DNA from: Fonsecaea monophora
Lineage: Eukaryota; Ascomycota; Eurotiomycetes; Chaetothyriales; Herpotrichiellaceae
DNA length: 64,000 nucleotides
Direction: 5' to 3'
Assembly: GCF_001642475.1 (NCBI RefSeq)
Contig: NW_019173936.1
Coordinates: 372,001-436,000 of the forward strand
Positions 22,470 through 33,663 of this stretch are shown here, piece by piece. Every line of letters starts with the position of its first letter. Within the stretch, counting starts at the first letter, position 1. The translations under genes were made by a program, and so were the position numbers. Under the pieces are notes generated by a model. It was not told where the DNA came from. It did not search any database and saw nothing but the letters and a program-made list of their open reading frames with translations.

Positions 22470-23912
22470 ATGTCTCGAGACAATCCAGAAGCGGCCAAGA
22501 GGATGTTCGACCAGCCCCGGCCACATAGCTTGCTGGGATACCACCGACAGTTGGCACCTGCTGCCAGTCTCAAAGTCAGCCCTTTATGTCTAGGTGCGAG
22601 CTCAATCCAACAAAGTAGAGAAGACGGGTATTCTGAGATTCCTCCACAGGCGCAATGAACCTTGGCGAGGCCTGGAAAGTATATAGAAAACTGCAACCTC
22701 AGTCGAGATAGAGCGAAGCTGATAAATTCCCCAAAGTACTTTATGGGTGCGGTCGACAAGACAGTGGCATTTGAAATCCTCGACTGTTTTTACGAGCGGT
22801 ATGTTTTCTACCAAAATGGCCGTGGCCCTTTCATGACGCTCACCTACTTGCCTGACGCAGTGGGGGAAATTTTATCGACACGGCCAGCGACTACCAGGAC
22901 GGTGAGTCGGAGGCCTTCATTGGAGAATGGATGGCTGCCCGGGGCAATCGAGACGAGATGGTCATCTCCACCAAGTACGGCACCGGTTGGAAGAAACACC
23001 TCAAGGGGGACGTGATCCAGACCAATTTCGGGGGACTCAACGCCAAGAATCTCCGCCATTCGTTGGATGCGTCGCTGCGAAAGCTCCAGACCGACTTTGT
23101 CGACATCCTCTACGTGCATTGGTGGGACTATGCGGCAAACATCCCCGAGATTATGCACGCTCTCAACGACGTCGTGGCCCAGGGCAAAGTCCTGTACTTG
23201 GGAATATCTGCCACGCCGGCCTGGTCAGTATATTGTCGTTGGTGACCCGGTCGGGTGAAATACTCTGCCAGGCGCGCAGCCCGCTGACGGAAGATCTAGG
23301 ATCGTGGCAAGAGCAAATGAGTACGCGAGGTGCCACAACCTGAGGCCCTTTGTCATCTACCAAGGACGATGGTCGGCAGCTTGCCGAGACCTCGAGCGAG
23401 AGATAATCCCGATGTGCAGAGCCGAAGGGATGGCGATCGGCCCGTGGGGTGTCATGGAGGGAGGAAAATTTAAGGCCAAGGAGGAGAGAGAGGCGGGAGC
23501 TGTCCGGGGCCGGCTCTATCCTGGATCAGAGGCCGAACTTCGAGTGTCGGAGGCTCTCGAGGCGATCGCACAGCGCAAACAAGCGCGCCTCACCGGCATT
23601 GCTCTGGCATATGTCATGCACAAGACCCCCTACGTCTTCCCCGTGGTGGGTGCGCGGACACCCGAACAACTGAAGCAAAACATCGAGGCCTTGTCCGTGA
23701 GCCTCAGCCGGCACGACATCGAAGAGATCGAAAGTGTCGCCGCCTTTGACCGAGGATTTCCCTATAATCTCCTCATGCTTGACAACCAAGCACAGCCAGA
23801 GGATATTTCAGGTCATCTGAGCTACAACGATGTCCCTCAAAATCGTGCTTATGGCCACGTCAGGACGGTGCCGTATCCCCAGGCACTCTCTGGAGGTCCA
23901 TTGGAGAATTAG
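22470..23912 (+). CDS. Aldo-keto reductase (NorA/aryl-alcohol dehydrogenase-like)
   Basis: Five exons; splices join LKVSPLCLG to AMNLGEAWK, then YFMGAVDKTVAFEILD, then FYERGGNFIDTASDYQDGES and ISATPAW to IVARANEYAR. The AKR tetrad is visible as Asp in NFIDTASDY, Tyr in ASDYQ, Lys in VISTKYG and His in YVHWWD. The C-terminal cofactor region is PVVGARTPEQLKQNIEAL. About 390 residues, matching the AKR9 aryl-alcohol dehydrogenase/norsolorinic-acid-reductase group of fungi. It reduces aldehydes or ketones, probably with NADPH, in the cytosol. Codon use and intron style match the neighbours. The physiological substrate cannot be told from the sequence. Confidence 0.88.
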
Positions 23913-24223
23913 TTTCAGCGCGAGAGGCTCCCGCCGGGGACGCTGTCATACCGATTTTCGGGCTTGCGAGCATATATACCCACGCCCACGACTAGACTTC
24001 AAGGCTCTGTTCGACGTGTCTTGGCGGCGAGAGTCGAGTTTGACGAGTCGTCATTTGTAATTGCGTAGATGGGCAATGGGCAATAATGTATATGTAGTCG
24101 GTACAAGCAAAGGTATACCACATATCACATAAAAGTCATCAGAAAAAAGGCTCTTCAGCCAGCTCTCTCTACCAACTCAAGCCCTTGAACCAACAAACTC
24201 ACCAGAACCCGCGCGAGGCCAAA
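23913..24223. other. Intergenic spacer between AKR and VOC genes
   Basis: 311 bp. ACGAGTCGT lies at 24043-24051 inside an 11-bp inverted repeat (GACGA-G-TCGTC), about 175 bp upstream of the VOC start. Confidence 0.5.
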
Positions 24224-24858
24224 ATGCCAACAAAGCCGACCCTCAACGTCAACCATCTCGCCTTGTCTGTACCTGACATTGGCGCGGCAGTCGATTGGTA
24301 CACGAGCGTGTTTGGATTCACCATGATTGGCAGCGTCATGGAAGTGAACAAGAACAGTCCGACGGGGCCGGTCATCTCGTCTAGTAAGTAACTTCAGGCG
24401 GCACCCCCCCCCCCCCTTTTTGTTTTTTCTTTCGAGTTAGGTAGAGGACTCTTGCCGTGCTTGGAACCGTATTGACTCACTACAAAATTTACATGTGAAA
24501 AAAAAAAGTCTACGGGGAAGAATTCGAACAAGTCAAACTCGCGATTCTAACATCCGCCAACGGCGTGGGGTTGGAGATCTTCGAATTCGTCCGACCCAAG
24601 TACAACGGACCCAAGCGGCGCGTGGACTGGTGTCCCGACACATACACGAAAGGGGGCGTCTTCCATTTCTGCTTCACCGTGGCGAATGTGGAGGAAACGG
24701 CACGGAGGGCGATCGAGAGCGGCGGGAAGAATGTCGGCGTGCTCGTCGAGCCGGTCGAGGGGGAGCAGGCATTCTTTGTCCAGGATCCCTGGGGAAATGT
24801 CATCGAGCTCCTGAGTTGTAGCTTCGATGTGCTTTTTCTGAAGAGACTCGGTGGATAG
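24224..24858 (+). CDS. VOC / glyoxalase-fold protein
   Basis: Two exons; the intron follows VISS (GTAAGT donor) and resumes at VYGEEFEQ or IYGEEFEQ after a poly-A-rich acceptor. About 170 residues with two beta-alpha-beta-beta-beta modules: LNVNHLALSVPDIGAAVDWY at the N-terminus and GGVFHFCFTVANVEET in the second half. Candidate metal ligands are His in VNHLALS, Glu in GLEIFEF, His in VFHFCFT and Glu in NVIELLS, the classical VOC positions. This family includes glyoxalase I, extradiol dioxygenases and epimerases, and the member type is not decidable here. Small, soluble, no targeting signal. It could act on an aldehyde or ring product of the surrounding enzymes (inference). Confidence 0.8.
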
Positions 24859-25259
24859 CCAGGAATTGTATGGGGCTTCAAAGTAGAACTTGGATCTGGG
24901 GTTCATGAGCCTCGGGGTTTCGTTCATTGGAAAGATCCTCCAGTTACTCAGACTTTGGACTCTATGTCGTGTGTCCAGCTCAATTACTCCAAAACAGTGA
25001 GTGAAGAGGGGGAGTCCGCTCGAGCATTTGTGGGTAATTTACGGGTTGAACTCGATACCATACAAGCGGGAAGAGATTCTTTCCCCTTTTTGATCTGAAA
25101 GATCTCAGTGTGTGTGTAACATTGCAGATTATTAGGACAAAACAAAAGAGTAATGCCGAATTATCGGGTCGGAAGAAAGCCAATCCGGGGGGTTCTTTTT
25201 TCCTTTTTACAAAATCCAACCCTCTCAAATTGATTTGAATTCTCCAAAAGAAAGGAAAT
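24859..25259. other. Intergenic spacer, convergent gene ends
   Basis: 401 bp between the convergent VOC and MFS 1 genes; no gene or repeat recognised. Confidence 0.5.
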
Positions 25260-27313
25260 CTAAGCTTTCGGAGTCGTAGACTCGACCATTTCGACCTCGT
25301 GGTCACTCGGGCCATGCTCAGCATCTTTCGTCACAGTCGCGTCCTCGGCTTTGACGTCGGTGACGAGTCGTTGGGCAACTTTCATTGTCAAGTGAGAGGA
25401 CAGCTGTCAATCATTGTCAGAACATGTGTATATAGTCTCAGGTCAATGGATCATCGGCGACAAAACTCACATCCTTGGTTGCCAGAGCGGCGATGAGTGC
25501 CACGATACCAAAAGGTATGCTGGTATAGAAAACGTAGCGGAACGCATGCTGGTAGGCATCCTGGAAGGCTGAATACGCCAATTGGAATATCTCCGTCGTG
25601 ATCCCAGGGATCGAAGCGAGGGTTTGCCCGGGCGTAGCTCCAGTGAGGAGGCCCAGTAGCAGCGGAACGGATTCGAGTGGAAGCCCGGCCTGTGTAGCTG
25701 CTGCTGTCACCATTTGGGGGATATAAACCGATGCTTTACTTGTAAGCACAGTGGTGTAAATGGCAGTGCCTGCCGAGCCTCCAATGTATCTGGACAAGCC
25801 CATCGATGCTGTGGCGAATCCGATCCACTCGTCCGGTGTACATAGCGAGATGAAAACGATCGGTAACGTGGTAGTTATCCCAATGCCTTTTGTTTTCGTG
25901 TTAGTATTGTGTGACAAAATCCCGCGTTCCAAGATCGTGTTCTTACCAACTCCAGCGAAAAACGAAAATGTCAGTGCGGCAGCCTTGTTATGCGGTCCAG
26001 CAATGCTCATCAGGGGAATGAAAATGACTTCGAAGACAACCCCAATGGAGAGGAGGGCGGTCGTGCCGAGCTTTGGTCCGATCCAGGGAAGGAGTACAGC
26101 TGATCCCGCCCCTGCAGCGAGTGTGGAAGCTCCCATGATGGTCTGGTATACTCCAGCCTTGAGCAAGTCGTCTCCAGTGTACATGATGGTCAGGAAGGTC
26201 GGCCAATTGGCCTGGAGAGCATAAAACATCATGCCGCCGACAAACGACACCACCAAGATCATGGTGAAGGTGCGAACGCGTTTGAACAGGAAGGGATGTA
26301 GTAAGGGGGCCTTGGGAACGTAGGCTTCGTAGAACCCCAGAGCGATAAGAGTCACGACGCCGATGAGAAATGGTGCCAGGAAATGGGCACTTGTGGCTCC
26401 GTACTGGGGGACCCAGATGACTCCCAGCAGGACAAGCGTCGGGCCGACCTGTAATTCTCGTCAGACTCGGTATTACTACAGCATAAACGTGTTGGTTCAA
26501 GACTTACAATGATCCCACCGAGTCCAACATAGTCAAAGTCCCGGATCATGGACCCTTTGCTGGCAGAGGCAGCCAACGGCTTCGCGGGAAAGTATGTGAC
26601 GGCGCAAGCGACCGTTCCAGCAATGTTGGCCGCGAGAGCCATCCAGAAGACCGATTTCCAACCCGGTCCCGTGTTCAAGATCATCGAACGGGCGATCAGT
26701 GAGCCACAGAGATCAAACGGAAGAGCGGTCAAATTCATGACGCCAACCACCGGACCACGGTATTTGGTTGGGACCAGTTCGGAAACACTGGCGAAGCCAT
26801 TCACTGCTCCCGCTTGATTCAAGCCAAACAACGTCATGGTCGCAATCACTAGCGAGGGTTTTTAGATTTTGATCTTTCATTTCTTGAAACGCGATGAGAT
26901 TTCTCACTTTGCCCGATGGAATGCGAGGTCAGTCCCAGGATGGACGCGACCACCCCGAGAACCCCGGTTCCGATCGTAAACCAGCGGCGCCCGAATATGT
27001 CTGACAGCGACCCGGCACAAATCAGACCCACGCCGGTTGCAACGGTCCACGACGACGCGATCCAGGTGAAGGACGGGTCCGGGCCGAGGTCTTCATTGAT
27101 ATTACCCAGCACGGGGACAAGGCACAAGAATGTACCAAGAGAGGTCGAGAAGATGAAGCTGATGGATGAAATGGACAGCAAGACCCGGATCGACAGCCGC
27201 GAGACCTCTTGGTTGGGATCCGTGATCTCATGCTCCCGGAGCTGTTCGTCACTCGGGGCAGAACGCAACAGGCCCTCGACCTTGTGGTGATGGGTTTGGT
27301 CAGCGTCAGCCAT
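25260..27313 (-). CDS. MFS transporter 1 (TRI12/siderophore-type, DHA14-like)
   Basis: Start MADADQTHHH at 27313; the longer upstream frame is not needed. Introns follow SIGQ (then MIATMTLFG), GIIV (before GPTLVLLG) and FAGVG, plus a last intron that skips an in-frame TGA. It splices TKD to LSS, then VAQRLV, and ends at 25260 in a charged tail. MFS motif A is GSLSDIFGRRWFTIG between helices 2 and 3, and about 12-14 hydrophobic segments can be counted. PF06609 (fungal efflux pump TRI12) traits include TPDEWIG and the GLPLESVPLLLGLLTG loop. Plasma-membrane H+-antiporter by family. It is probably the exporter or importer of a cluster compound; MFS 3 is its closest relative in the window. Confidence 0.87.
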
Positions 27314-27826
27314 GACCAGAAACTGCGAAGTGTAAGTTTCAGGACTTGATAGAGGGGGTTTCAGCTTCACAAATCTAGGAGGGAATGTTCGTAGTTGGTT
27401 TTGCCCTCGACTTTCAATGATCACGAGCTTAGGGTTGTCGATTTATACTTGACCCTCCCGGAATTGTGATATGCTGTCCGGAATTGCAAACCGATCGAGC
27501 TTTACCAGGTTGTCCCGTGGGGAACTATCGACTGACCCATGGGGTGTTAGAAACAAAAGCGGAGTTGGATTCGCCAATGAGAGAGCACGAGGAGGGATGT
27601 CCCTGGCACGTTGTCGCTTCGGTTCGGATGGACATTATCTCGCACACGTGGGCGATCCATACCGTAAGCCATGTGGCCATGTATTATTCAAACAATGGGA
27701 ACTCGTTCCTTTCTGTTCCCAATGTAGTTCCGGACTACCGATTACAGAGTGAGAGAGTCTTGATCGTGTAGCTAGATGCTAGACCATTGATTCAATCCTT
27801 GCCTGCCTTAGTGGCTAGGAGGATGA
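27314..27826. promoter_or_regulatory. Promoter region of MFS transporter 1
   Basis: 513 bp. It contains two direct CCGGAATTG-type sites, CCCGGAATTG (27457-27466) and GTCCGGAATTGC (27476-27487), about 150 bp upstream of the MFS 1 start, and GTTCCGGACT at 27727-27736. The repeated CCGG words suggest a Zn-cluster regulator site (inference). Confidence 0.45.
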
Positions 27827-28747
27827 CTACAAGTGTATATGGCTGAAACCACCGTCAACCATGATGGTCTGGCCCGTGATGTGGCTACTCTCCGGACTGA
27901 GCAAGAAGCTGATGACCGAGGCCTGCTCTTCAGGACACGCCATGACCTTGAGCGCGATGGGCTCGGTGTATCTGTTTTCCTCATGCTTATAGTCGGGGTC
28001 GCTCTTGACGCTGTCGTGCATGTTACTCAGCGCCAACGGCGTGACTGTTGCTCCCGGGCAGACAGCATTGCACCGAATGCCCTGTGAGCCGTAGAAGAAG
28101 GCCCCGTTCCTCGTGATCTCCAGGACCGCTGCCTTTGTCGGCGCATACGCAGCAAAGCCCATGCCCGTCACGGCCGTGGTGGAACCGATGTTGACAATCG
28201 CCCCTCGCTGAGGCTTGATGGGCAGAGAGGGTGCTGGGGATATCTCAACCGCTCTCGGAGACTGTTTCAACATTTGAGCCGCCTCGAACTTCTGACACAG
28301 CCATACTCCACGTTGGTTGACTGCAAAATGGCTGTTTGGGGGCGCGTTAACAGGGCTCAAGCCTGATTGTGATCGAGCCGCCACTTGAAGGAGGCCATGT
28401 ATACAAACATACCTGTCCACATCCTGGGTCGAGACACCGACCTCATCGTCCCTGTCCCCCCGACAAAAGCCAGCAATGTTGGCAGCGTAATCGAGCCGAC
28501 CCCATCTGTCGACGACGGCCTTGACCATTGCCACCACATCCTCTTCCTTGGACACGTCCACATGGAGAAACAGGGCGTCGACCTTGAACGTGGCTTTGAT
28601 CTCTTCGGCCAACTTCTCCCCCAGGTCGCCCTGGACATCGGCAATCAGGACATTGATGCCCCGACTGGCGAGTTTCTTAGAAGTGGCTGCGCCTATGCCC
28701 GACGCGCCCCCAGTCACGACTGCGGTCCACAGATCGGAAGTGGCCAT
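27827..28747 (-). CDS. Short-chain dehydrogenase/reductase (classical SDR)
   Basis: Two exons joined so that QDVD leads through an 80-bp-scale intron into SHFAVNQRGVWLC. Cofactor motif TGGASGIG near residue 12, then NIAGF in the NNAG position, the active-site Ser in IVNIGSTTAVTG, and Tyr-x3-Lys as YAPTKAAV. The C-terminal block MVDGGFSHIHL is the usual end. The spacing suits an NAD(H)-preferring classical SDR; Asp in IADVQGD after beta-2 supports NAD specificity. About 280 residues, cytosolic. It oxidises or reduces a secondary alcohol/ketone pair, so it could supply the ketone for a BVMO. It shares a 385-bp divergent promoter with MFS transporter 2, suggesting joint expression. Confidence 0.9.
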   Translation of the reverse strand: MATSDLWTAVVTGGASGIGAATSKKLASRGINVLIADVQGDLGEKLAEEIKATFKVDALFLHVDVSKEEDVVAMVKAVVDRWGRLDYAANIAGFCRGDRDDEVGVSTQDVDRYVCIHGLLQVAARSQSGLSPVNAPPNSHFAVNQRGVWLCQKFEAAQMLKQSPRAVEISPAPSLPIKPQRGAIVNIGSTTAVTGMGFAAYAPTKAAVLEITRNGAFFYGSQGIRCNAVCPGATVTPLALSNMHDSVKSDPDYKHEENRYTEPIALKVMACPEEQASVISFLLSPESSHITGQTIMVDGGFSHIHL

Positions 28748-29132
28748 TTCTTTTTCGAATCTTCTCGTTCTTGTTGATTACCCCCTCCGTGACCTGGTTG
28801 GGTCACTCTTATAACCAGCACCTGCTCCGCCCGGTACTACGGAATTGCAGCCCAAAGGGTTCCGGACTCGCCAAACCCCCACAATTCTCCGCCCTCTTTA
28901 AACAACAACGAAAGGAATTCCCCGGAATGGAAATTGGCATTAAAATGATAATGTTCTGTGGAAAGAGGAAGAAAGAGAAAAAACCAACTCTTCTGTTTCT
29001 TCTCCCCTTGTCGAACATCAGAAAACGGACTTGATCTGAGAAAAGAAAAAAAAAGGCACCTCTTCTCTATCTTTACGACAGACACCTCATCTCATCTCCC
29101 CTCCCCTCCCGTCTCCGTTGCAGCTCCTAACC
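28748..29132. promoter_or_regulatory. Divergent promoter between SDR and MFS transporter 2
   Basis: 385 bp. Motifs: ACGGAATTGC at 28839, GTTCCGGACT at 28859-28868 and GGAATTCCCCGGAAT at about 28914-28928. These share the CCGGAAT/GTTCCGGAC words with the promoters of MFS 1 and the DUF1446 gene. Confidence 0.5.
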
Positions 29133-30952
29133 ATGGCCGGGGAAACCATGTCGAAAGAAGCCGTGGTCGAGATGGAGGACCACGTGGGCGTACCTCCCAT
29201 ATCGGCGCAGCTCAGCGAACTTCCACCGGGATACTTTCGAAGCTCCCTCTTCCTAGGGTCCATGGCTGCGGTGGGCATTGGCCTCCTTGCCGCGATATCC
29301 AGCTTTGCATTGGCAGCCCCGATCCTCGGCGTCATCAACGAGGACATCGGTCCCAGCTCCAACATCTCGTGGGTGGCGATTGTGTACACGCTGATGATCG
29401 CCGTCGGTCTCACCATCGTGGGCCGCTTCACCGACATCTTTGGACGTCGTCACACCTTCATCGGCGGAGCAGTGCTCGGGGTGGTGGGGAGCATCGTCTG
29501 TGCCACTGCCCCAACAGTCGGGGCCCTCATCGCCGGCATGACGCTCGTCGGGCTGGCGGCCTCGACCCAAGTCTCGTACTTCTACGTCACGGCCGAACTG
29601 ATTCCTCAGAAATATCGCTTCCTGGGCAACGCCATCATGTATGTCTTCATGATCCCCGGCGGGGCATTTGCGCCGGCCATTGCCAATTCGTGCATTCTCC
29701 ACACTCCTGGCGGTTGGCGCTCGACATTTTACATCGTCATTGCAATCCAAGCCGCGGCCTTGTTCTGCTGGGTGGCCTTCTATCGTCCCCCAACGTTTGA
29801 AATGAAGCACCGCGACAAAACACGGCGAGAATACCTCTTGAAATTCGACTACATCGGCACGGCACTGTTTGCTGGAGGTCTTTTGTGTTTCTTGTTAGGC
29901 CTTTCGTGGGGAGGAGCGGTTCACCCGTGGAAGTCAGCACACGTCCTCGCAACCATCATTGTGGGGGGTGTTTCCCTGATTGTGTTTGCGCTGTGGGAGC
30001 TGTTTGCGCGACTCGAGGAGCCGCTGGTTCCCATAACCCTTTTGGCCTCGGGACCTTGGACGGCGGCCGTGGTGACATCTGGTATCGGCGCCAGCCTGTA
30101 CTATGCCCTGACCATCGTCTGGCCGTCAATGGTGGCCATCGTGTATCCCTCTGGAGATCTGATCACCGACGGACTGAGAGCCTCCATCGTCGGAGCATGC
30201 TGGGTCAGTGGCGAGATTGTCTCTGGCATCGTCGCAAAACCCGTGGGGAGAATCAAGCTGCAATGTATCGTGACACTAACGTTAGCCGGTGTGCTCCTCG
30301 GTTGTAAGTATATATATGCCTTGCAAGACCTTCCGTTGGCTGGCCATTTGACGACGAGTTCGTTTGCTAACTGTTTGTCCTTTTTGTAGGTATGGCCACC
30401 AGCGATCCCGATTCCAGCACTAGAGCAACGGTGCTCCTGAGCTTCAGTTGCTTCTTGGCCGGGTACGTCGAGGGCCTCTCTCTCACCATCACCACCCTGG
30501 CCTTGGAGGATCAGCAGCAGATGGGTGCCGGGTGTGGATTTGGAGGTTCGATCCGCTTTACCATTACAACAGTTGCCACCACCATCTACACCGTCGTCCT
30601 CTCGGCCCGTCTGAGCGCGACCATTCCGGACCAAGTGCCCCCGGCGCTTGTCTCGGCGGGACTACCAGCCAGCAGTGTCGCAACCTTCATCGGCAATTTG
30701 GCGTCGGGACAGTCTCTTGCCGACATCCCCGGCGTGACGGCTTCGATCATCGATGCCGGAATCCAGGCATACCGATCAGCCAATGCGGATGCCTACCGGA
30801 CTGTATTCCTCTCCACGATCGCTTTCACAGGCATCGGCATCATCACCACCCTCTTCCTGCCCAACACCGATGCATTGATGACGGATGAGGTCTCTACCAC
30901 GCTCCATCATAAGAAGGACGAGAAACTTGCACGTGCTGCTGCACATGTATAA
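29133..30952 (+). CDS. MFS transporter 2 (TRI12-type)
   Basis: Two exons (29133-30303 and 30390-30952) joined as LLG-C-MATSD; about 577 residues. The ATG is in a strong context (ACCATGG). Motif A is GRFTDIFGRRHTFIG. TRI12-family traits are the hydrophilic N-terminus, FALAAPILGVINEDIGPS, ELIPQKYRFLGNAI and about 13-14 membrane helices. The C-terminal cytosolic tail is Lys-rich. MFS 4 at 35.6 kb is clearly of the same subgroup (shared LSWGGxxxPWKS and SISW/NISW elements) but has more introns. A plasma-membrane drug/H+ antiporter-type protein by family; direction and cargo are unknown. Promoter shared with the SDR. Confidence 0.9.
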
Positions 30953-31648
30953 CTCCGACCACGGTGCTTTCGTCCTCAGCTTCGTCGAGCTTCTGTAAGA
31001 AGTGACAATCTATCTGGATGGGCTGGCCGCAGAAGCAGAGCAGAGCGGGTTTATTGTCTCCACACTATTGAGAGGAGCAATGGGCGGTGGCGGTGTATCC
31101 TCTAGTATCGATGTAAATATATATGCTGGAAGAACAATTTTGGCTCATTGCCAGTTGATAGTCCAAGATTGACCATGCCTTGAAATCCGGCTTCTGAACA
31201 TAAATCTACAGCGTCAGTTCAAATATGCATTGAGGCAGATGCCATCTTTCATTCACCGAGACCACGCGATCGAGGGTGAGGACTTGACTGTTACACTGGT
31301 TGCACTGGAGGCGAACGAACTCGTAGAACTAGATTGTTCTGGAGGCATTTGGTCGTCATAACAGGGCCCCGTCGCCAACTTGAAGTGGAAATGGAAGTAG
31401 GGAAACCAGTTCGCTCACTTGCTTGAAGTTATGGGTCTTCCCCCTGCTTGTTCTCTCCCCTATATTCGCTTACTTGCTTGCGTTTTCCTATCTTTGCTGC
31501 GGCCAAGTAGAATTTCCTCTCTGGTATCCAAATCACGGAACTTGCTCTGGTTTGTCTAGACAGATATCGTAGTGTTTCGTCTCGAGTGCAGGAATAGGCA
31601 AGCCAGAGTCCTCCCCTTCGGGCTTGAGTTGGTAGCAGCTTAGGAGCC
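30953..31648. other. Intergenic spacer between MFS 2 and MFS 3
   Basis: 696 bp between convergent MFS genes. No gene seen; a 91-codon antisense frame here overlaps the real last exon of MFS 3 in another frame and is not a gene. Confidence 0.5.
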
Positions 31649-33663
31649 TTAGTGAGGGCCTTTGTGTATTGCGTCCTTCTCCAAGTCTCCTGTAGATTCT
31701 GCAACCTCTTCAGATCGAAGGTGTTGGGCCGTTTTGTGGGATAGTCGGTAAGTCAGCTGGTTGAACCCACGTTAGCTCAAACCATTAAAGCCATAAATAC
31801 TTCTGAGCCGCCTACATCTTTGGTCATGATAGCGCAACCAAGAGCAATCACGCCGAACGGAATACTTGTAAGCCAGACATAGTGGAATGCCTGCCTCCAT
31901 GCTTTGTGCAAGGCGCTTGTCGACGCTTGGATAATGCTGGGACTAATGCCCGGTACATCAGTAATGCTTTCGCCGGTGACGACGCCGGTCAAGATCCCTA
32001 GTAGTTGTCGTAAAGAGCCTGCTGGAAGCCCTGCTTCGAGCGCAGCTGAGCCCACATACTCGGGAATGAGATCTGCGCTCCTGCTGTTGAGGATGGTTGT
32101 ATAGACCGCGGATCCAGCAGATCCCCCGATAGACCGCATCATTCCTAGGAGCCCAGTGGCAACCCCGATCCACTCGTCCGGGGTCGCCAGCTGGATTAGA
32201 AGAATGGTAAGCAGCTCGACCCAGCCGATACCTGGAGACGGTCAGTGTGCATCAGGAATATTAGGCTCTTTGAAGTAGTGACTGACCTGTCCCAGCGAAG
32301 AAGGAAAAGGCCAATGCCATGCCCCTCGAGTTTGCAGTTGGGAGACACATCAGTGGAATAAAGAGTACCTGGAGCGTGACTCCAATCGCGAGGTGGAGCC
32401 TGGTCCCAATGATGGGAGCGATAATAGGGAGTAGCAACGCAGACGACACCCCTCCTACATTTGTTCCGGCGCCAAATGGCATATAGTCCAACCCAATTGC
32501 TCTTGTGTTGTCCCCATGGAACATGACACGAAGATATGTCGAAAAGAAGGCGACAATGGAATAGAAGAGCATTCCACCCACTGCCGCGACGACCAGGATG
32601 AGGGTAAACTCGCGAACGCGTCGAAAAAGGAAACGCTTCATGATAGGATTCGAAGCATAGAAGGCCTGATGGAATCCCAAACAAACCATGAGAGCGATAC
32701 CCGCAAGGAAAGGTCCCAGAAAGTATCCGCTCTTCGCCCCGTAGGTCGGAACGTACTTGATGCCAACGAAAAACAAGGTTGGTCCAGCCTAAGCAGATAT
32801 GAGCAAGAGTGGGTGACCTGTCGACACCAGGAAGATGAGACTTACGGTGGCCAAAGCGAGGCCGACATAGTCAAACTCTTTCAGGAGTTGACGTCGAGTC
32901 TTCATTCCCGCAGCAAGTGGCTTCGCCGGGAAGTAGTTTATAGCCACAAGCAGAGTTGCGAGACCATTTGCAGCCACAATAATCCAGAACAAGGTTCTCC
33001 ATCCTGGAGCGGTGTGGACAGCAACCTCATGTCCGATCAGAGATCCGCATGTTGCCCAGACCAGTATGCCTGCATTGACGGCGCCGAGAATAATGCCACG
33101 CAGGCGAGTGGGGACGATCTCAGCGATGGCTGCAAGAGTGTTCATTGCTCCTGCGTGATTCAAGCCAAGAATTGTCAGGGAAGCGAGTGCTAAAGAATAA
33201 GCCATCATGTTTGAGACCAGAAACATGTCACAAGCAATTGACTCTTACCAGTGGGAATGTTCTGGGCCAATGCCCCACAGATACCACCTGCAACCCCCAA
33301 AACCCCTGTTCCAATGACGAACCACCGTCGTCCGAGAACATCGGAGAGCGTACCGGCAACGATCAAGCCGACGCCGGTTGCCACGGTCCAGCACGTAGGG
33401 AGCCAGCTGTACGCAGGGTCGGGGCCTATGTCGGCGTTGATAATTCCAATGATTGGAGAGACACAAAGATAGATGCTGATGCCCATGTTGTAGATGAAGC
33501 CCAGCGAGATGATGACGAGCCATTTCTTCCACTTAATTGCCCGCAGTTCTCTCCAGAGGCTGACATTGCTGTCGTCGGGAGAATTGGGTGGAACGTCGAC
33601 ATGGTCTGCGGCGACTTGTATCTTCACATTCTCTCCCTCGATAGATGCAGGAGATGCTTGCAT
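31649..33663 (-). CDS. MFS transporter 3 (TRI12/siderophore-type)
   Basis: Start MQASPASIEGENV at 33663. Introns follow QNIPT, ALAT (then AGPTLFFVG) and FAGTG (then IGWVELL). A last intron follows MTKD, after which LTYRLSHKTAQHL leads to a charged tail ending at 31649. Without that last intron the frame stops early in an unconserved tail. Motif A is GTLSDVLGRRWFVIG. TPDEWIGVATGLLG and AGLPAGSLRQLLGILTG mirror MFS 1, and all four intron positions look equivalent, so MFS 1 and MFS 3 are paralogues. A plasma-membrane MFS protein by family; cargo unknown. Confidence 0.85.

Noticed and set aside
24404..24425. C run and T run in the VOC intron as a regulatory element
   Set aside because: Homopolymers inside a short intron; likely ordinary or prone to sequencing slippage.
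31429..31704. 91-codon minus-strand frame as a separate gene
   Set aside because: It has no family features and overlaps, in another frame, the spliced last exon of MFS 3, which explains the conservation there.
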